A DNA stretch of 64,000 nt from positions 1 through 64,000 of the forward strand of contig JAHBVJ010000006.1 in NCBI GenBank assembly GCA_019637615.1, written 5' to 3'. This document shows, in pieces, positions 8,381 through 17,972 of the stretch (its first letter is position 1; each line of letters begins with the position of its first letter). The DNA is from Anaerolineae bacterium. GTDB lineage: Bacteria > Chloroflexota > Anaerolineae > Aggregatilineales > UBA2796. The notes beneath the pieces were generated by a model. That model was not told where the DNA came from, ran no database searches, and saw only the letters and a list, made by a program, of their open reading frames with translations. The position numbers and the translations under genes are program-made.

Positions 8381-9643
8381 ATGAGCCATCCATTTGTCTC
8401 CCATTTCCAATGCACCATCTGCGGCGCTCAGTACGAACCTGACGCCGTGACATATACCTGTCCAGTGTGTGGGCCAGCGGGCACCCTCGACATCGTCTAC
8501 AACTATCGCAAGCTGCACAAAACCCTCACCGCCAAGCAGCTCACCAAGAAAACACCTCCGACCATGTGGCGGTATGGCCCGTTGCTGCCCATCATCGAAC
8601 CGAGTTACATTCCGCCGTTACCCATCGGTTGGACGCCCTTATTGGATGTGCCTCGTCTCGCCAATGTGCTCGTGCAAAATCAGCTTTGGCTCAAGGACGA
8701 CGGACGCAACCCCACTGCTTCGCTCAAAGACCGCGCCAGTGCGATGGTAGTGGCGCGGGCGTTGCAGATGAAAGCGCCTGTGGTGACTACTGCCAGCACA
8801 GGCAACGCGGCGGCGGCGTTAGCGGGCGTGTGTGCCAGCGTCGGGATGCGCGCCGTGATCTTCGTGCCAGCCAAAGCACCGCCAGCCAAAATCGCGCAGT
8901 TGTTAGTCTACGGCGCGACGGTGTTGCTGGTCGATGGCACTTATGACCAAGCCTTCGATCTGTGCGTCCAAGCGGCAGAAGAATATGGCTGGTACTGCCG
9001 CAATACGGGCATGAATCCGTATACTACCGAGGGCAAGAAAACCGCCGCGCTCGAAATCGCAGAGCAGTTGGGCTGGAAACCGCCCGATGTCGTGCTCGTC
9101 AGCGTGGGCGATGGCAGCATCATCGGCGGACAGTACAAGGGCTGGCACGACTTGTACGAACTCGGCTGGATCGAGCACATGCCGCGCCTGATTGGAGTAC
9201 AAGCCGAGGGCAGTTCGAGCGTGGCGAAGGCATGGCGCGACGGCACCGATCCCGCCACCATGCAACCGGGGCCAGCCGATACCATCGCGGATAGCATCTC
9301 CGCCAGCCTCCCGCGTGATCGGGTCAAGGCGGTGCGCGCTGCCAGAGCCACCAACGGCGCTTACGTGACGGTCAGCGATCAGGACATCCTCGCTGCCATC
9401 CCCGAACTGGCACAGCACAGCGGCGTGTTTGCCGAACCTGCCAGTGCCGCCGCTTACGCGGGCTTGAAAGAGGCGCGCAAACAAGGCTTGGTGTCTCCGG
9501 ATGACCGCGTCGTGCTGTTGCTGACGGGCAGCGGGCTAAAAGATGTCAACAGCGCCATGAAATCGGTGGGCGCGGGCTATCCCGTCGCGGCGGAGATAGC
9601 CGACGTGCGCCGTGTGGTAGAGCAGCAAGGCTTGGCGCGTTGA
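8381..9643 (+). CDS. thrC: Threonine synthase
   Basis: A 420-residue PLP enzyme converting O-phosphohomoserine to threonine. A zinc-ribbon-like N-terminus has paired cysteines (CTIC at 11-14, CPVC at 27-30). The PLP lysine is K116 in PTASLKDRAS, and the phosphate-binding loop is TASTGNAAAALAG near 139-151. The C-terminal LTGSGLKD is typical of threonine synthases. The gene stands alone between two MFS genes and is followed by a strong hairpin. The zinc-ribbon form is common in Chloroflexota, cyanobacteria and archaea. Confidence 0.92.
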   Translation: MSHPFVSHFQCTICGAQYEPDAVTYTCPVCGPAGTLDIVYNYRKLHKTLTAKQLTKKTPPTMWRYGPLLPIIEPSYIPPLPIGWTPLLDVPRLANVLVQNQLWLKDDGRNPTASLKDRASAMVVARALQMKAPVVTTASTGNAAAALAGVCASVGMRAVIFVPAKAPPAKIAQLLVYGATVLLVDGTYDQAFDLCVQAAEEYGWYCRNTGMNPYTTEGKKTAALEIAEQLGWKPPDVVLVSVGDGSIIGGQYKGWHDLYELGWIEHMPRLIGVQAEGSSSVAKAWRDGTDPATMQPGPADTIADSISASLPRDRVKAVRAARATNGAYVTVSDQDILAAIPELAQHSGVFAEPASAAAYAGLKEARKQGLVSPDDRVVLLLTGSGLKDVNSAMKSVGAGYPVAAEIADVRRVVEQQGLAR

Positions 9644-10091
9644 GACTGCCTTTCAGTTGGTGATCAAGCCGGATCACCAACTGGGAAAAATGTGTAAGCA
9701 GCCATCTCCACAAGTTGGCAGGATTCAGCACGCCGCACGGTTGTGACTTTCTTGTAACTTAGATTAGAAACAACTTATCTTTCGTACCCAAGTTATTGCC
9801 ATTTTTGTTAAATCGTCGTAAAACCTTCTCTAGATCACTCTCAATCTGATCACGTTCGATGCCTCGTCACCGGAGCGCCAGAGTCTCTCGTCAATGCAAT
9901 AGGGCTTGTGTCCGACGCACGCCAGCGTGAGTGGTACAGATTCCACGCACGTATTTTTCACCAATAGGCAATCCCGATGGTCAGTTTGCCGACTCCGGGA
10001 ATGCTGGTAGGTGTATTCGGAGTCCCTGTCTTTTCTGACACGGTAAGAGCGTGACCCAACGTACAAATCAATCGACTACACGAGGGGTATT
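9644..10091. other. Noncoding gap between thrC and MFS exporter
   Basis: About 450 bases without a convincing gene. Besides the thrC hairpin it has a smaller stem GACTCCG (9991-9997)/CGGAGTC (10018-10024) followed by CCTGTCTTTTCTG, which looks like an intrinsic terminator or leader structure in front of the next gene. No promoter was confidently placed. Confidence 0.4.
9654..9683 (+). terminator. Hairpin after thrC
   Basis: The perfect 12-base arms CAGTTGGTGATC (9654-9665) and GATCACCAACTG (9672-9683) enclose a 6-base loop ten bases after the thrC stop. What follows is GGAAAAATG rather than a T-run, so termination by this hairpin alone is uncertain. Confidence 0.55.
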
Positions 10092-11411
10092 ATGGCTTCA
10101 GATGTACCTGCGGAATTCATTTCGCAACCAGAAGACGCGCAAGAAACACGAGCACCGTCACTGCTTTCTCGCCTCGGCGGGGGCTTTCATGCCTTACGCA
10201 TACGCAATTATCGTCTTTTCATTTTCGGGCAGGTCATTTCGTTAACTGGGTCATGGATGCAGACGACGGCAGAATCATGGTTGGTCTTGAAGCTTACTAA
10301 CTCGCCGCTCGTCTTAGGGACAATGACGACACTCCAATTTCTGCCCGTGATGATCTTGGCCCTGTATGGCGGCGTATTGGCTGACCATTTGCCCAAGCGT
10401 CGGACGCTACTCGTCACGCAATGTCTATTCCTCGTGCAAGCGACTATCTTCGGCTTGTTGGTTGCGACCGAAACGATCCAGCTCTGGCAAATCTACATTC
10501 TGGCGATCTTTCAAGGCATCGTCAACGCCATTGATATGCCCGTTCGGCAAGCCTTCGTAAAAGAGATGGTCGGGCGTGACGATCTTGTAAACGCGGTGGC
10601 GCTGAACTCGATGACCTTCAACACAGCCCGCATCGTCGGCCCTGCCATTGGCGGGTTGCTGATCGCCAAAATCGGCATCGCGCCGACGCTGTTCCTGAAT
10701 GCGGGCAGCTACATCGCCGTACTTGGCGCGTTGTGGATGATGAACGAAGCGGCGCTGTTCATTCCGGAACGTTCCCACAAAACGCCGGAACCCGTCCTCC
10801 GGCAGGTCAGGGAAGGGCTGTCGTATGCGTGGCGGACGCCGAACATTCTAGTGATCTTGATTCTGGTCGCGGCGATAGGTACCTTCGGCTACAACTTCAC
10901 CGTCACGCTCCCCTTGATCGCGGAATTCATCTTGAAAACTGACGCACAGGGCTTCGGCGCGTTATCCTCGTTTTTGGGGTTGGGATCGTTGATAGCAGCC
11001 TTTGGCACGGTCTACATCAAAGAGATCACGATGCGCCGCTTGTTTCTCGGTGCGGGTGTATTTAGCTTGCTTTTAGCGGCGGTGGCGGTGGTACCTGTGT
11101 TCGGGCTGACGGCACTGCTGTTGGCAGCGTTGGGCGCGGCGAGCATCGTGTTTTCGACGGGTACCAACTCGCTCCTGCAACTACTGGCTCCTGATGAGCT
11201 GCGCGGACGCGTGATGAGCATCAACGTCCTCCTGATCATGGGCAGCACGCCGATTGGGGCGCTGTTGATCGGTTGGTTCTCCGAGCATCTCGGCGTGCCC
11301 ATCACGATCTTTTCGTGCGCGGTATTGTGTGCGGTGGGGGTTGGCTTCGGCTTATACTACCATCGGCGCTATATCAGCCCACAAACGCCAGAACTACAAA
11401 CTGCGCCCTGA
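10092..11411 (+). CDS. MFS transporter, EntS-like exporter type
   Basis: A 439-residue protein with about 12 transmembrane helices. The segment ITSLTGSWMQTTAESWLVLKLTNSPL after a short RIRNYRLFIFGQ lead is characteristic of the MFS_3 (enterobactin-exporter-like) group. GGVLADHLPKRR between helices 2 and 3 is the family's A-like motif. The ATG is preceded by GAGGGG at good spacing. Members usually export hydrophobic compounds or siderophores. Nothing adjacent shows a biosynthetic cluster, so the substrate is open. Confidence 0.88.
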   Translation: MASDVPAEFISQPEDAQETRAPSLLSRLGGGFHALRIRNYRLFIFGQVISLTGSWMQTTAESWLVLKLTNSPLVLGTMTTLQFLPVMILALYGGVLADHLPKRRTLLVTQCLFLVQATIFGLLVATETIQLWQIYILAIFQGIVNAIDMPVRQAFVKEMVGRDDLVNAVALNSMTFNTARIVGPAIGGLLIAKIGIAPTLFLNAGSYIAVLGALWMMNEAALFIPERSHKTPEPVLRQVREGLSYAWRTPNILVILILVAAIGTFGYNFTVTLPLIAEFILKTDAQGFGALSSFLGLGSLIAAFGTVYIKEITMRRLFLGAGVFSLLLAAVAVVPVFGLTALLLAALGAASIVFSTGTNSLLQLLAPDELRGRVMSINVLLIMGSTPIGALLIGWFSEHLGVPITIFSCAVLCAVGVGFGLYYHRRYISPQTPELQTAP

Positions 11412-11519
11412 TTAAGCCATGAAGCCGACTGCCTCCGAAACGCGTTGACCCGCACGGATACATTCCAGTGCGGGTCAACAGCAAGTGAGAAGGTGGAACG
11501 CTTACACTACGCCTCAGAC

Positions 11520-13466
11520 CTACTTACAATACAACCGCTCGATATGTGTCCCACTGACGTTGTAATGACGGGTGTCAAAGCTCAGGCTGAGTTTGTATGC
11601 ACAGCCCGGATCAGCCGCCACACTGAACGGAACACCGCCCGTGAACGTTCCGTTATGCGGGCCGCTCGCGTTGCCACGGAAGAAGAAACTGCCCGCTGTG
11701 AATTCGCCATTGGGCAGCGGTGGTGCGCCATGCACGGTTCCGCTGTTATTACTGATCGACAGCGAATAGTTGTTTAGATGTGGGTGATCGACCGTGTACA
11801 GAATGTGCAGGTCGTTATTGATCGGATTGCACAGGCTGGTCATCAGCTCCTCAAGGTTGAGCAGCGCCACCACATTCGAATTATCAAGAATGATCGAAGG
11901 CAGCGTGGTCAGGTGCAAGCGCACGTTGGTCACGGCGTCCCGCACTTCGAACACCATCTGATAGCGGCGGATCGGCTCTTGCTCGGCAGCGGTCGTGCTG
12001 CGTCCCGCTTGTGTCAGGTCACCGCCCCACGCCGGGAAGCGTGACGCGTGCAGACTGGTGATCGCGTTGCTGTTCATCAGCGCCAGCAAGTTGCTGCGCA
12101 GGAAGTTCGTCGTGCTCACCGAGACGACGCTCGTCCCGCCGCCGCTCATCGGCACGGTGATGTTCTTGCCATCCAGCTTGATGAAGCCTTGCGCGTCCTG
12201 ATCACCGCTGGAGATGATCACAGGGAAGTTGGCGAACGGATTGATACCGTTGTTGTAGTACACGTCCCCGACCAGCGAGCCATAGATAGGCAGCACTTTC
12301 CATTCTGCCCCGACCGGATCGGTGGGCGGGAACGGTGTCGGCGCTACCGTTGGCAATGCGCCCGCCGTGCCATCACCGCCACCAGTCCAACCCCACTCAG
12401 CATACATGAAGCGGTACTTCAGCGGATGCGTTGGCGAGGCCGTGTTGCGCAGCGGCACATTGCCGAAAAGCTGAACCGCTCCGCTGCCGCCGTAGGGACT
12501 ACCGAACACGAATGAGGAGTTCGGTTCGCCCGCATAGCCTTCGGGCTGGAAGTTGTGCGCGATGTCGCCAATCACGGTCTGGACGTTGAAGACCTCGACG
12601 CGCGTCCAATGCGGCGTCTGTTCCGGCGTCGGATCGGTGACTGTGCCCGCTTTCACGCGCAGCGTCACGCAGAAGCAGTGATCGACGTTCGCGCGTCCCG
12701 GCGTCTCGCCCATCGTGCGTGGCTCGTCCAGCAGCACGGCGACGGGGCTAGACACCGTCTCGACCTTGAAGTATACATCGGGGCCAGTGTTGAACGGCGG
12801 GAACGGCGTTTCCACGTTGATCCACGGCGATAGGAAGGTGCGGTTGAAGTCGTCATCGGTGTATTCGATGCGGAAGCGCCCTGTAGCGCTCGTAACGTCC
12901 GAGCCGAGCGGATCATCGGTGATCCAGTCCTTATCGAATGCGCTCACCCGCACATTCGCGACGGCAACATTATCGGTGGTCAGCACCACGCCGCAGATCG
13001 TCCAGTAGCCGAACTGCGACAGGATATAGCACCAATACTTGGGCTGCAAGACGTAGTTCCACTCGAAGTAAATGCCTGCTTCGGTCTGCTTCCACTCCGG
13101 TTGGAGCGCGGTCAGCGTGAACTGCATTCGTTTCGGGGGCGTCGGTTTCTTCGGCTTGCGGATTCCGTTGCCGCAGTAAATATCCACCTCGAATGCCTCG
13201 CCCTGATAGTGATCCTTCTCACCGAGTGCGAAGGCAAAATTGCCTTGTTCGTCGGTGCGGGCTTCCGCGATGAGGTACTCCTGCTTGCGCTCGACCACGT
13301 CGTCCGGCACAGCCGCAAACGTGAATTTGGTCGTCGCCGCGACAGCAGGGTCAACATCGCGGAATTCCGGCGGCAGTCGGTATAACCGCACCACCACATC
13401 AATGAGGGGTTCTCTACATTCCTCACAATTCAACCCGTGTAGATTACCCTTGAATACATAGGCCAT
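11520..13466 (-). CDS. Large hypothetical protein with transthyretin-like (CarboxypepD_reg) domains
   Basis: A 648-residue protein with no signal peptide. An N-terminal segment (GLNCEECREPLIDVVVRLYRL) leads into a beta-sandwich ending in ARTDEQGNFAFALGE near residue 80. A second such domain near 180-240 (GVVLTTDNVAVANVRVSAF, then SATGRFRIEYTDDD) is the usual carboxypeptidase-regulatory repeat. The C-terminal third is beta-rich with little similarity that I recognise (SLHASRFPAWGGDL, NPINNDLHILYTVDH). The start at 13466 has GAAGGA 8 bases upstream. A longer frame to 13565 reads through AT-rich DNA and is unlikely. It stands alone and its function is unknown. Confidence 0.7.
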   Translation of the reverse strand: MAYVFKGNLHGLNCEECREPLIDVVVRLYRLPPEFRDVDPAVAATTKFTFAAVPDDVVERKQEYLIAEARTDEQGNFAFALGEKDHYQGEAFEVDIYCGNGIRKPKKPTPPKRMQFTLTALQPEWKQTEAGIYFEWNYVLQPKYWCYILSQFGYWTICGVVLTTDNVAVANVRVSAFDKDWITDDPLGSDVTSATGRFRIEYTDDDFNRTFLSPWINVETPFPPFNTGPDVYFKVETVSSPVAVLLDEPRTMGETPGRANVDHCFCVTLRVKAGTVTDPTPEQTPHWTRVEVFNVQTVIGDIAHNFQPEGYAGEPNSSFVFGSPYGGSGAVQLFGNVPLRNTASPTHPLKYRFMYAEWGWTGGGDGTAGALPTVAPTPFPPTDPVGAEWKVLPIYGSLVGDVYYNNGINPFANFPVIISSGDQDAQGFIKLDGKNITVPMSGGGTSVVSVSTTNFLRSNLLALMNSNAITSLHASRFPAWGGDLTQAGRSTTAAEQEPIRRYQMVFEVRDAVTNVRLHLTTLPSIILDNSNVVALLNLEELMTSLCNPINNDLHILYTVDHPHLNNYSLSISNNSGTVHGAPPLPNGEFTAGSFFFRGNASGPHNGTFTGGVPFSVAADPGCAYKLSLSFDTRHYNVSGTHIERLYCK

Positions 13467-13935
13467 GTCATCACATCCTTCGACACTACAATGCTTACCA
13501 CGAGACATCGACATAACGTTACGACACGATTCACAGGATAGTGCATTTTTCAAAGCGATCAACAAAACGTCAATTATTTTTTATACTGGAGCAGAAAATA
13601 ATACGATTCTTTTACATTTTTCATGAAGTAGATAGCAAATATTTATCTCTAAAACACAGAGACAAACAATACTAAATCAAATAGAATGAAATACAGGTGA
13701 TGATTAGGGTGGAGAATGCAGTTGATTGCTTACGGTTAGTATTTGGCACATCGCAGGTGGTGGGAAACCTCAAAAGTGGGGCTATTGAACAACCCCCCGC
13801 CGATTGCCTCATCTACGTGCGATATTACGTCAGCTTGGGGGCAATCCCGCGCCGATAACCAAATCTTGTAATTTGCGGCTGGATGATTTTGCCTGACGAG
13901 GCCGTTCGTCAGGCGCAGAGGGGAATTGGATAGGC
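13467..13935. other. AT-rich then GC-rich noncoding gap
   Basis: About 470 bases with no supported gene. The part from 13566 to 13700 is strikingly AT-rich compared with the coding sequence on both sides and may hold the minus-strand promoter of the 648-residue protein. The part towards 13935 has two hairpins: GATTGCC (13802-13808)/GGCAATC (13840-13846), and the tighter stem at 13891-13914. Confidence 0.5.
13891..13914 (-). terminator. Hairpin after the ABC exporter gene
   Basis: The arms GCCTGACGA (13891-13899) and TCGTCAGGC (13906-13914) pair perfectly with a 6-base loop, about 20 bases beyond the stop codon of the ABC exporter. No T-run follows on the minus strand, so its strength is uncertain. 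Confidence 0.45.
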
Positions 13936-15783
13936 TTACGAATGACGGTTCGGGGCGTCTTCGACCAAGCCGCCGAGCGCCATCATCTCGTGCTTCAAGC
14001 GCTCCTGATCTTGCAACTGCAAGCGGTAGATTTCGGCGTATAGCCCGTTTTTGTCGAGCAGTTCTTGATGCGTGCCCCGTTCCGCGATCCTACCATGATC
14101 CAGCACGAGGATTTGCGTGGCAGTCTGGACGGTGGTCAAGCGCTGCGCGATGATGAACGTCGTGCGGCCTTGCATCAGGCGGTTGAGTGCCTCTTGGATT
14201 AAGAATTCCGTCTGTGTATCGACGCTGCTGGTCGAGTCGTCCAAGATCAGGATGCGCGGATTGATCAGCAGCGCGCGGGCGATAGCGACGCGCTGACGCT
14301 GCCCGCCGGACAGGGTGACGCCGCGTTCCCCGATCTCCGTGTCGTAGCCGTTCTCGAATTCTAGGATGAAGTCGTGCGCGTTAGCAGCTTTGGCGGCGGC
14401 GATCACCTGCTCCCGCGTAGCCTCTGGACGACCGTAGCAAATATTGTCGTGAATGGTAGCGCTGAACAGCAGCGACTCTTGCAGCACCACGCCGATCTGA
14501 CGGCGCAAACTGAGCAGGTCATAATCGCGCACGTCCACGCCGTCGATGGTGACGCGCCCTTCGCTCACATCGTGGAAGCGCGGGATCAGGTTGATCACCG
14601 TGCTCTTGCCTGAACCCGTCTGTCCCAACAGCGCGACCACATCGCCCGGTCTAGCTTGCAATTGAATGTGATCGAGCGTCAGGTCGCCGCTGTCATCGTA
14701 GCGGAAGCTGACATCCTCGAACGTCACCAAACCCTGAATATCATCGGCGGAGCGCGCATTCGTCTTGCTATCAATCGTGATCGGCGCGTCGAGCACCTCA
14801 AACACGCGCCGACTGCTGGCGATGGCCTGTGTGGTCAGGATGATCACGAAACCGACGAAGCGGATCGGTTGCCCCATCAGCGCGACATAAGCGTTGAACG
14901 CCACCACCGTGCCCACCGTCACGCCGCCGACGCCCGCTTTCGCCATCAATCCGCCGAAAAACAGCACCGACGCCACGCAAATCGCCACGATGAACGCGCT
15001 GGCGGGCAAAAATCGCGCCCACTGCCGGACGAGACCAAGCTGCTCCACGAATAGCATTTCGTTCTCACGATTGAACTTGCCGATCTCGTAGCGCTCACGG
15101 GCAAACGCCCGCACCACCTGCGCCCCGATGACTGTTTCCTGCAATTGGTTGCCGAGCTTTTGCACGCGCTCCATCACCCTGCGCCAACCGGGATCGACGG
15201 CGGTAGCGAACTTCACCGACAGGTACGCCAGCGGCACCACTGGGATCAGCACGATTAGCGTCAGCGGCAAGCTGGTCAGCGCCATGATCGTCACCGAGCC
15301 ACCGAACAACAGCAGCGTGTTCAGCCCGTCGATCAATCCGTAGGCAAAGTAGCGCTGCATCTCGTCCACATCGGCAATCGCAATCGTGACCAGCGTGCCG
15401 GTCTGTGCGTTGTTGTGATAATTGAACGGTAGCAGTTGAACGTGGTTATACAGTTGGTTGCGGATGTCGTAGCTGGCGAAGTGCGAGAGGCGCTCCCCGA
15501 AATAGCGCGCCAAAAAGCCGCTGATCCCGCGCAACACGCCCAACCCGATCACGAGCACGCCCGCCGTGATCATAAAATCGGGTTCGTCTTTGGTGATGCC
15601 AATGTCGATCACATCGCGCAGTTCGCGCGGGATCAGGACGGCGAGTACCGCGCCGCCGACGATGCCAAAAATCGCGATGGTGACCCACAATTTATAGGGG
15701 CTAAGGTAGCCCATCATGCGCCGCCATGCGGCAAAAGCGCTCATCGACTGCTGTGCATCGCCGTTGGTGTGCTCAAGTTGCAT
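13936..15783 (-). CDS. ABC exporter, permease-ATPase half transporter
   Basis: A 615-residue half transporter with a six-helix membrane domain (about 30-325) and a nucleotide-binding domain. Visible motifs are Walker A GQTGSGKS (387-394), Q-loop VVLQES near 432-437, signature LSGGQ (491-495) and Walker B ILILDDST (511-518). The catalytic Glu after the Walker B Asp is Asp here (DD), as in the degenerate site of heterodimeric exporters. No partner half transporter is adjacent. A second exporter with the same DD lies at 34848-36644. Substrate is unknown; lipid or drug export is typical of the family. Confidence 0.9.
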   Translation of the reverse strand: MQLEHTNGDAQQSMSAFAAWRRMMGYLSPYKLWVTIAIFGIVGGAVLAVLIPRELRDVIDIGITKDEPDFMITAGVLVIGLGVLRGISGFLARYFGERLSHFASYDIRNQLYNHVQLLPFNYHNNAQTGTLVTIAIADVDEMQRYFAYGLIDGLNTLLLFGGSVTIMALTSLPLTLIVLIPVVPLAYLSVKFATAVDPGWRRVMERVQKLGNQLQETVIGAQVVRAFARERYEIGKFNRENEMLFVEQLGLVRQWARFLPASAFIVAICVASVLFFGGLMAKAGVGGVTVGTVVAFNAYVALMGQPIRFVGFVIILTTQAIASSRRVFEVLDAPITIDSKTNARSADDIQGLVTFEDVSFRYDDSGDLTLDHIQLQARPGDVVALLGQTGSGKSTVINLIPRFHDVSEGRVTIDGVDVRDYDLLSLRRQIGVVLQESLLFSATIHDNICYGRPEATREQVIAAAKAANAHDFILEFENGYDTEIGERGVTLSGGQRQRVAIARALLINPRILILDDSTSSVDTQTEFLIQEALNRLMQGRTTFIIAQRLTTVQTATQILVLDHGRIAERGTHQELLDKNGLYAEIYRLQLQDQERLKHEMMALGGLVEDAPNRHS

Positions 15784-15921
15784 ATGAAGTGCCCGCTAGT
15801 CATCTGTGAGATGGGTAGAAGACGAAACGCGTCAGTTATTTTCGTCTTCCTCTTGAATGCCACCTAACTTACTAGATTTGGGCAATTCGTCAAGTCCGAA
15901 ATTTGGCCCGATTCCCGCCGA

Positions 15922-16926
15922 TCACGCCTCGATCTGATCCGTGCGGATCACGATCAGCTTATCGCGGGCGGATTCCGCGCCCCACACCTCGCCCTTGCGT
16001 CCCAACAATTGCCGCACCGCCGCGCCAGCGGTCGGGATCGGGAATTCCAGCCATGTTTCGGTTTTGGGATCGAACCGCACAATGGCGTTGTTGCCAAAGT
16101 CCGTCACCCACACCATGTCAGTTTCGTCCACATACACCGCGTAGGCTTGCGGGCGCTGCTTACCGGGCAATTCCCACTCTTGCCAGCGGTCATTGGTGGG
16201 CGTGAACACGCCAAGTTGTCCCGCGTTCCACTCGCTCACCCAGATGCGCCCTAACGCATCCGACCACACGCGGCGCGCGCCCTGTCCGGCGGTGGGTGGC
16301 TCGATGATCGTGGCGGCGTTGTTGCTCTTGTCGATGATGGCGATATGGCTGCCCGCCAGCGACGCATAAAACACCTTGCCATCCGGCGTGCTGGTGATGC
16401 CATACGGCCCACGTCCGCGCGGCGCGTCATATACCAGCATCTCGCCCGTGGTCACGTCCAAACGCCCATAAATGCCCGCTTGTCCCGTGAACCACAAAAT
16501 GCCATCGCTATCGAACGCGGCGGTATTCAAATTGGTGTAGCCGTGCCCATCAGGAAGCGGAAACACCTTGACGGCTTCGGTCTCGGCATCCACGCGCACA
16601 ATCGCGTTCTGACCGCCGTCCGTGACCCATGCCGCCCCGTCCGGCCCGATGATCACGCCATGTGGCGCGGAATTCGAGCCAAGCACGATATGATGTGTCT
16701 CGCCCGTTTTGGGATCGAGCCGACCGAGTTCGCCCGTCGCTTGCGCCGTATACCATACCGTCCCGTCCGGCGCGGGCGCGACATCATGCGGATGCGATCC
16801 GGCGGGCACAGGATATTCTTGGATCATGGCGAGTTCGGCTTGTGCCGAGGCAGCGGATGGCAGCACGGGCACGCAAATAAACAGGCTCAAAAAAACAGTG
16901 GTAAGGGTAAGTCTGACGTAGCGCAT
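15922..16926 (-). CDS. Secreted beta-propeller protein, virginiamycin B lyase (Vgb)-like
   Basis: A 334-residue exported protein. An N-terminal signal peptide (RYVRLTLTTVFLSLFICVP, cleaved near ASAQA) precedes NHL/Vgb-type propeller blades seen as repeats of the form G-x-x-WVTDxGxNAIVRVD and DGxVWYTAQATGELGRLD. The chosen ATG at 16926 has GGGAG 10 bases upstream. A TTG three codons earlier is too close to that site. Vgb lyases inactivate streptogramin B, but most relatives are uncharacterised secreted propellers, so resistance should not be assumed. Confidence 0.75.
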   Translation of the reverse strand: MRYVRLTLTTVFLSLFICVPVLPSAASAQAELAMIQEYPVPAGSHPHDVAPAPDGTVWYTAQATGELGRLDPKTGETHHIVLGSNSAPHGVIIGPDGAAWVTDGGQNAIVRVDAETEAVKVFPLPDGHGYTNLNTAAFDSDGILWFTGQAGIYGRLDVTTGEMLVYDAPRGRGPYGITSTPDGKVFYASLAGSHIAIIDKSNNAATIIEPPTAGQGARRVWSDALGRIWVSEWNAGQLGVFTPTNDRWQEWELPGKQRPQAYAVYVDETDMVWVTDFGNNAIVRFDPKTETWLEFPIPTAGAAVRQLLGRKGEVWGAESARDKLIVIRTDQIEA

Positions 16927-17019
16927 GATGAGCAAGCTCCCATCGTATGTGTACGATAGGAGCTAGTTTGCACGGTGATGCAGTGTTTGCCTAGCTTTCC
17001 TCATCTCATATTCATCGTG

Positions 17020-17964
17020 TCATCGCGGCAGTTCCGGCGGCGGCTTGACGGGCGGCATCGGCGGCGGTGAAGGCAGCAGTTGCGCGCGCATCACGGCAGT
17101 TTCCCCGATTCCGGGCCACCATTCATCCTCGAACGAACCTGCTTTCCGCGTCAGTTCCAACCCGCCCAGATCGCGGCAAATCGTCTCCACCATCGCCGGA
17201 CGCAGCCACGCCACCGCGTCGATCTGTACGGCCTTCGCGCCCGCCGCGATGTAGTCGCGCGCATCGATCGGGTTGAAGATGCCGCCCGCACCGATCACCG
17301 GAATTTTCGCCCGCGCACAAATCTGCCCGACCGCGCGCAAACCGAGCGGTTTCAGCCACGGCCCATACACGCGCCCGCCCACGAACTGCCCTGTCAGCGG
17401 ATCGCGCGCTGTGCCGCGCGGGGACGCCGCCACCACCAGTGCATCCGCGCCGCCATCTTCCGCCGCCAGCGCCACTTGCACCGCCGTATTCAACGGCAAC
17501 TGTGCCAAAATCGGCAGATGCGTATGACTCCGCGCTGCCTCGATGAATTTGCGCACTTCGCGGTGAACGAACTCGTCATGAATCCCGATCTCGATGCCAT
17601 CCACGCCATAATGCTGATCGATGACCTGCACGCACTGCACCAACTCATCGGGATTCGCCGCGATCACATGCACGACTACCGGCGTTGGCATGTTTTTCCA
17701 GCGGGCAGCGTGCAGTTGGTGTGTTTTATGTACGCCGGGGTTCGGCAAGCCTGTATGGATCAACACGCCGCTGTCGAGTGCCACCACATGCGTACCTTCT
17801 GCCGCGCGGCGCGGCTTGAGCGTGATCGGGTTGGTCACGAACGCGCCCAGTTTGCTCAAATCCATCAGGCGCGCATATTCCGTCGAGAACCCGAACACGC
17901 CGGAAGCGCCGATCACGGCGGTAGACAGTTGCAGCGATTGTTTTCCGGAACCAAGCTCGATCAT
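17020..17964 (-). CDS. Dihydroorotate dehydrogenase-like flavoprotein (PyrD-like, altered active site)
   Basis: A 314-residue TIM-barrel protein starting MIELGSGKQSLQLSTAV. The frame open to 18225 only overlaps the pyrK-like gene. The C-terminal half matches class 1B DHOD closely: VYGPWLKPLGLRAVGQI, IPVIGAGGIFNPIDARDY and AGAKAVQIDAVAW, the FMN phosphate site. The catalytic loop, normally N-x-SCPN in class 1B, is replaced by EIGIHDEFVH near 137-146, and the FMN-contacting KL of the next strand reads AQL. The barrel therefore probably binds FMN but may not oxidise dihydroorotate. It follows a PyrK-like gene by 8 bases. Confidence 0.75.
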   Translation of the reverse strand: MIELGSGKQSLQLSTAVIGASGVFGFSTEYARLMDLSKLGAFVTNPITLKPRRAAEGTHVVALDSGVLIHTGLPNPGVHKTHQLHAARWKNMPTPVVVHVIAANPDELVQCVQVIDQHYGVDGIEIGIHDEFVHREVRKFIEAARSHTHLPILAQLPLNTAVQVALAAEDGGADALVVAASPRGTARDPLTGQFVGGRVYGPWLKPLGLRAVGQICARAKIPVIGAGGIFNPIDARDYIAAGAKAVQIDAVAWLRPAMVETICRDLGGLELTRKAGSFEDEWWPGIGETAVMRAQLLPSPPPMPPVKPPPELPR

Positions 17965-17972
17965 GGTCAGCC

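Noticed and set aside
9830..10066. Short minus-strand frame in the thrC-MFS gap
   Set aside because: No ribosome site, composition unlike neighbouring genes, overlaps hairpins.
15922..16926. Calling the propeller protein a streptogramin-resistance gene
   Set aside because: Only the Vgb-like propeller fold is supported. The signal peptide and lack of context argue against a confident resistance call.
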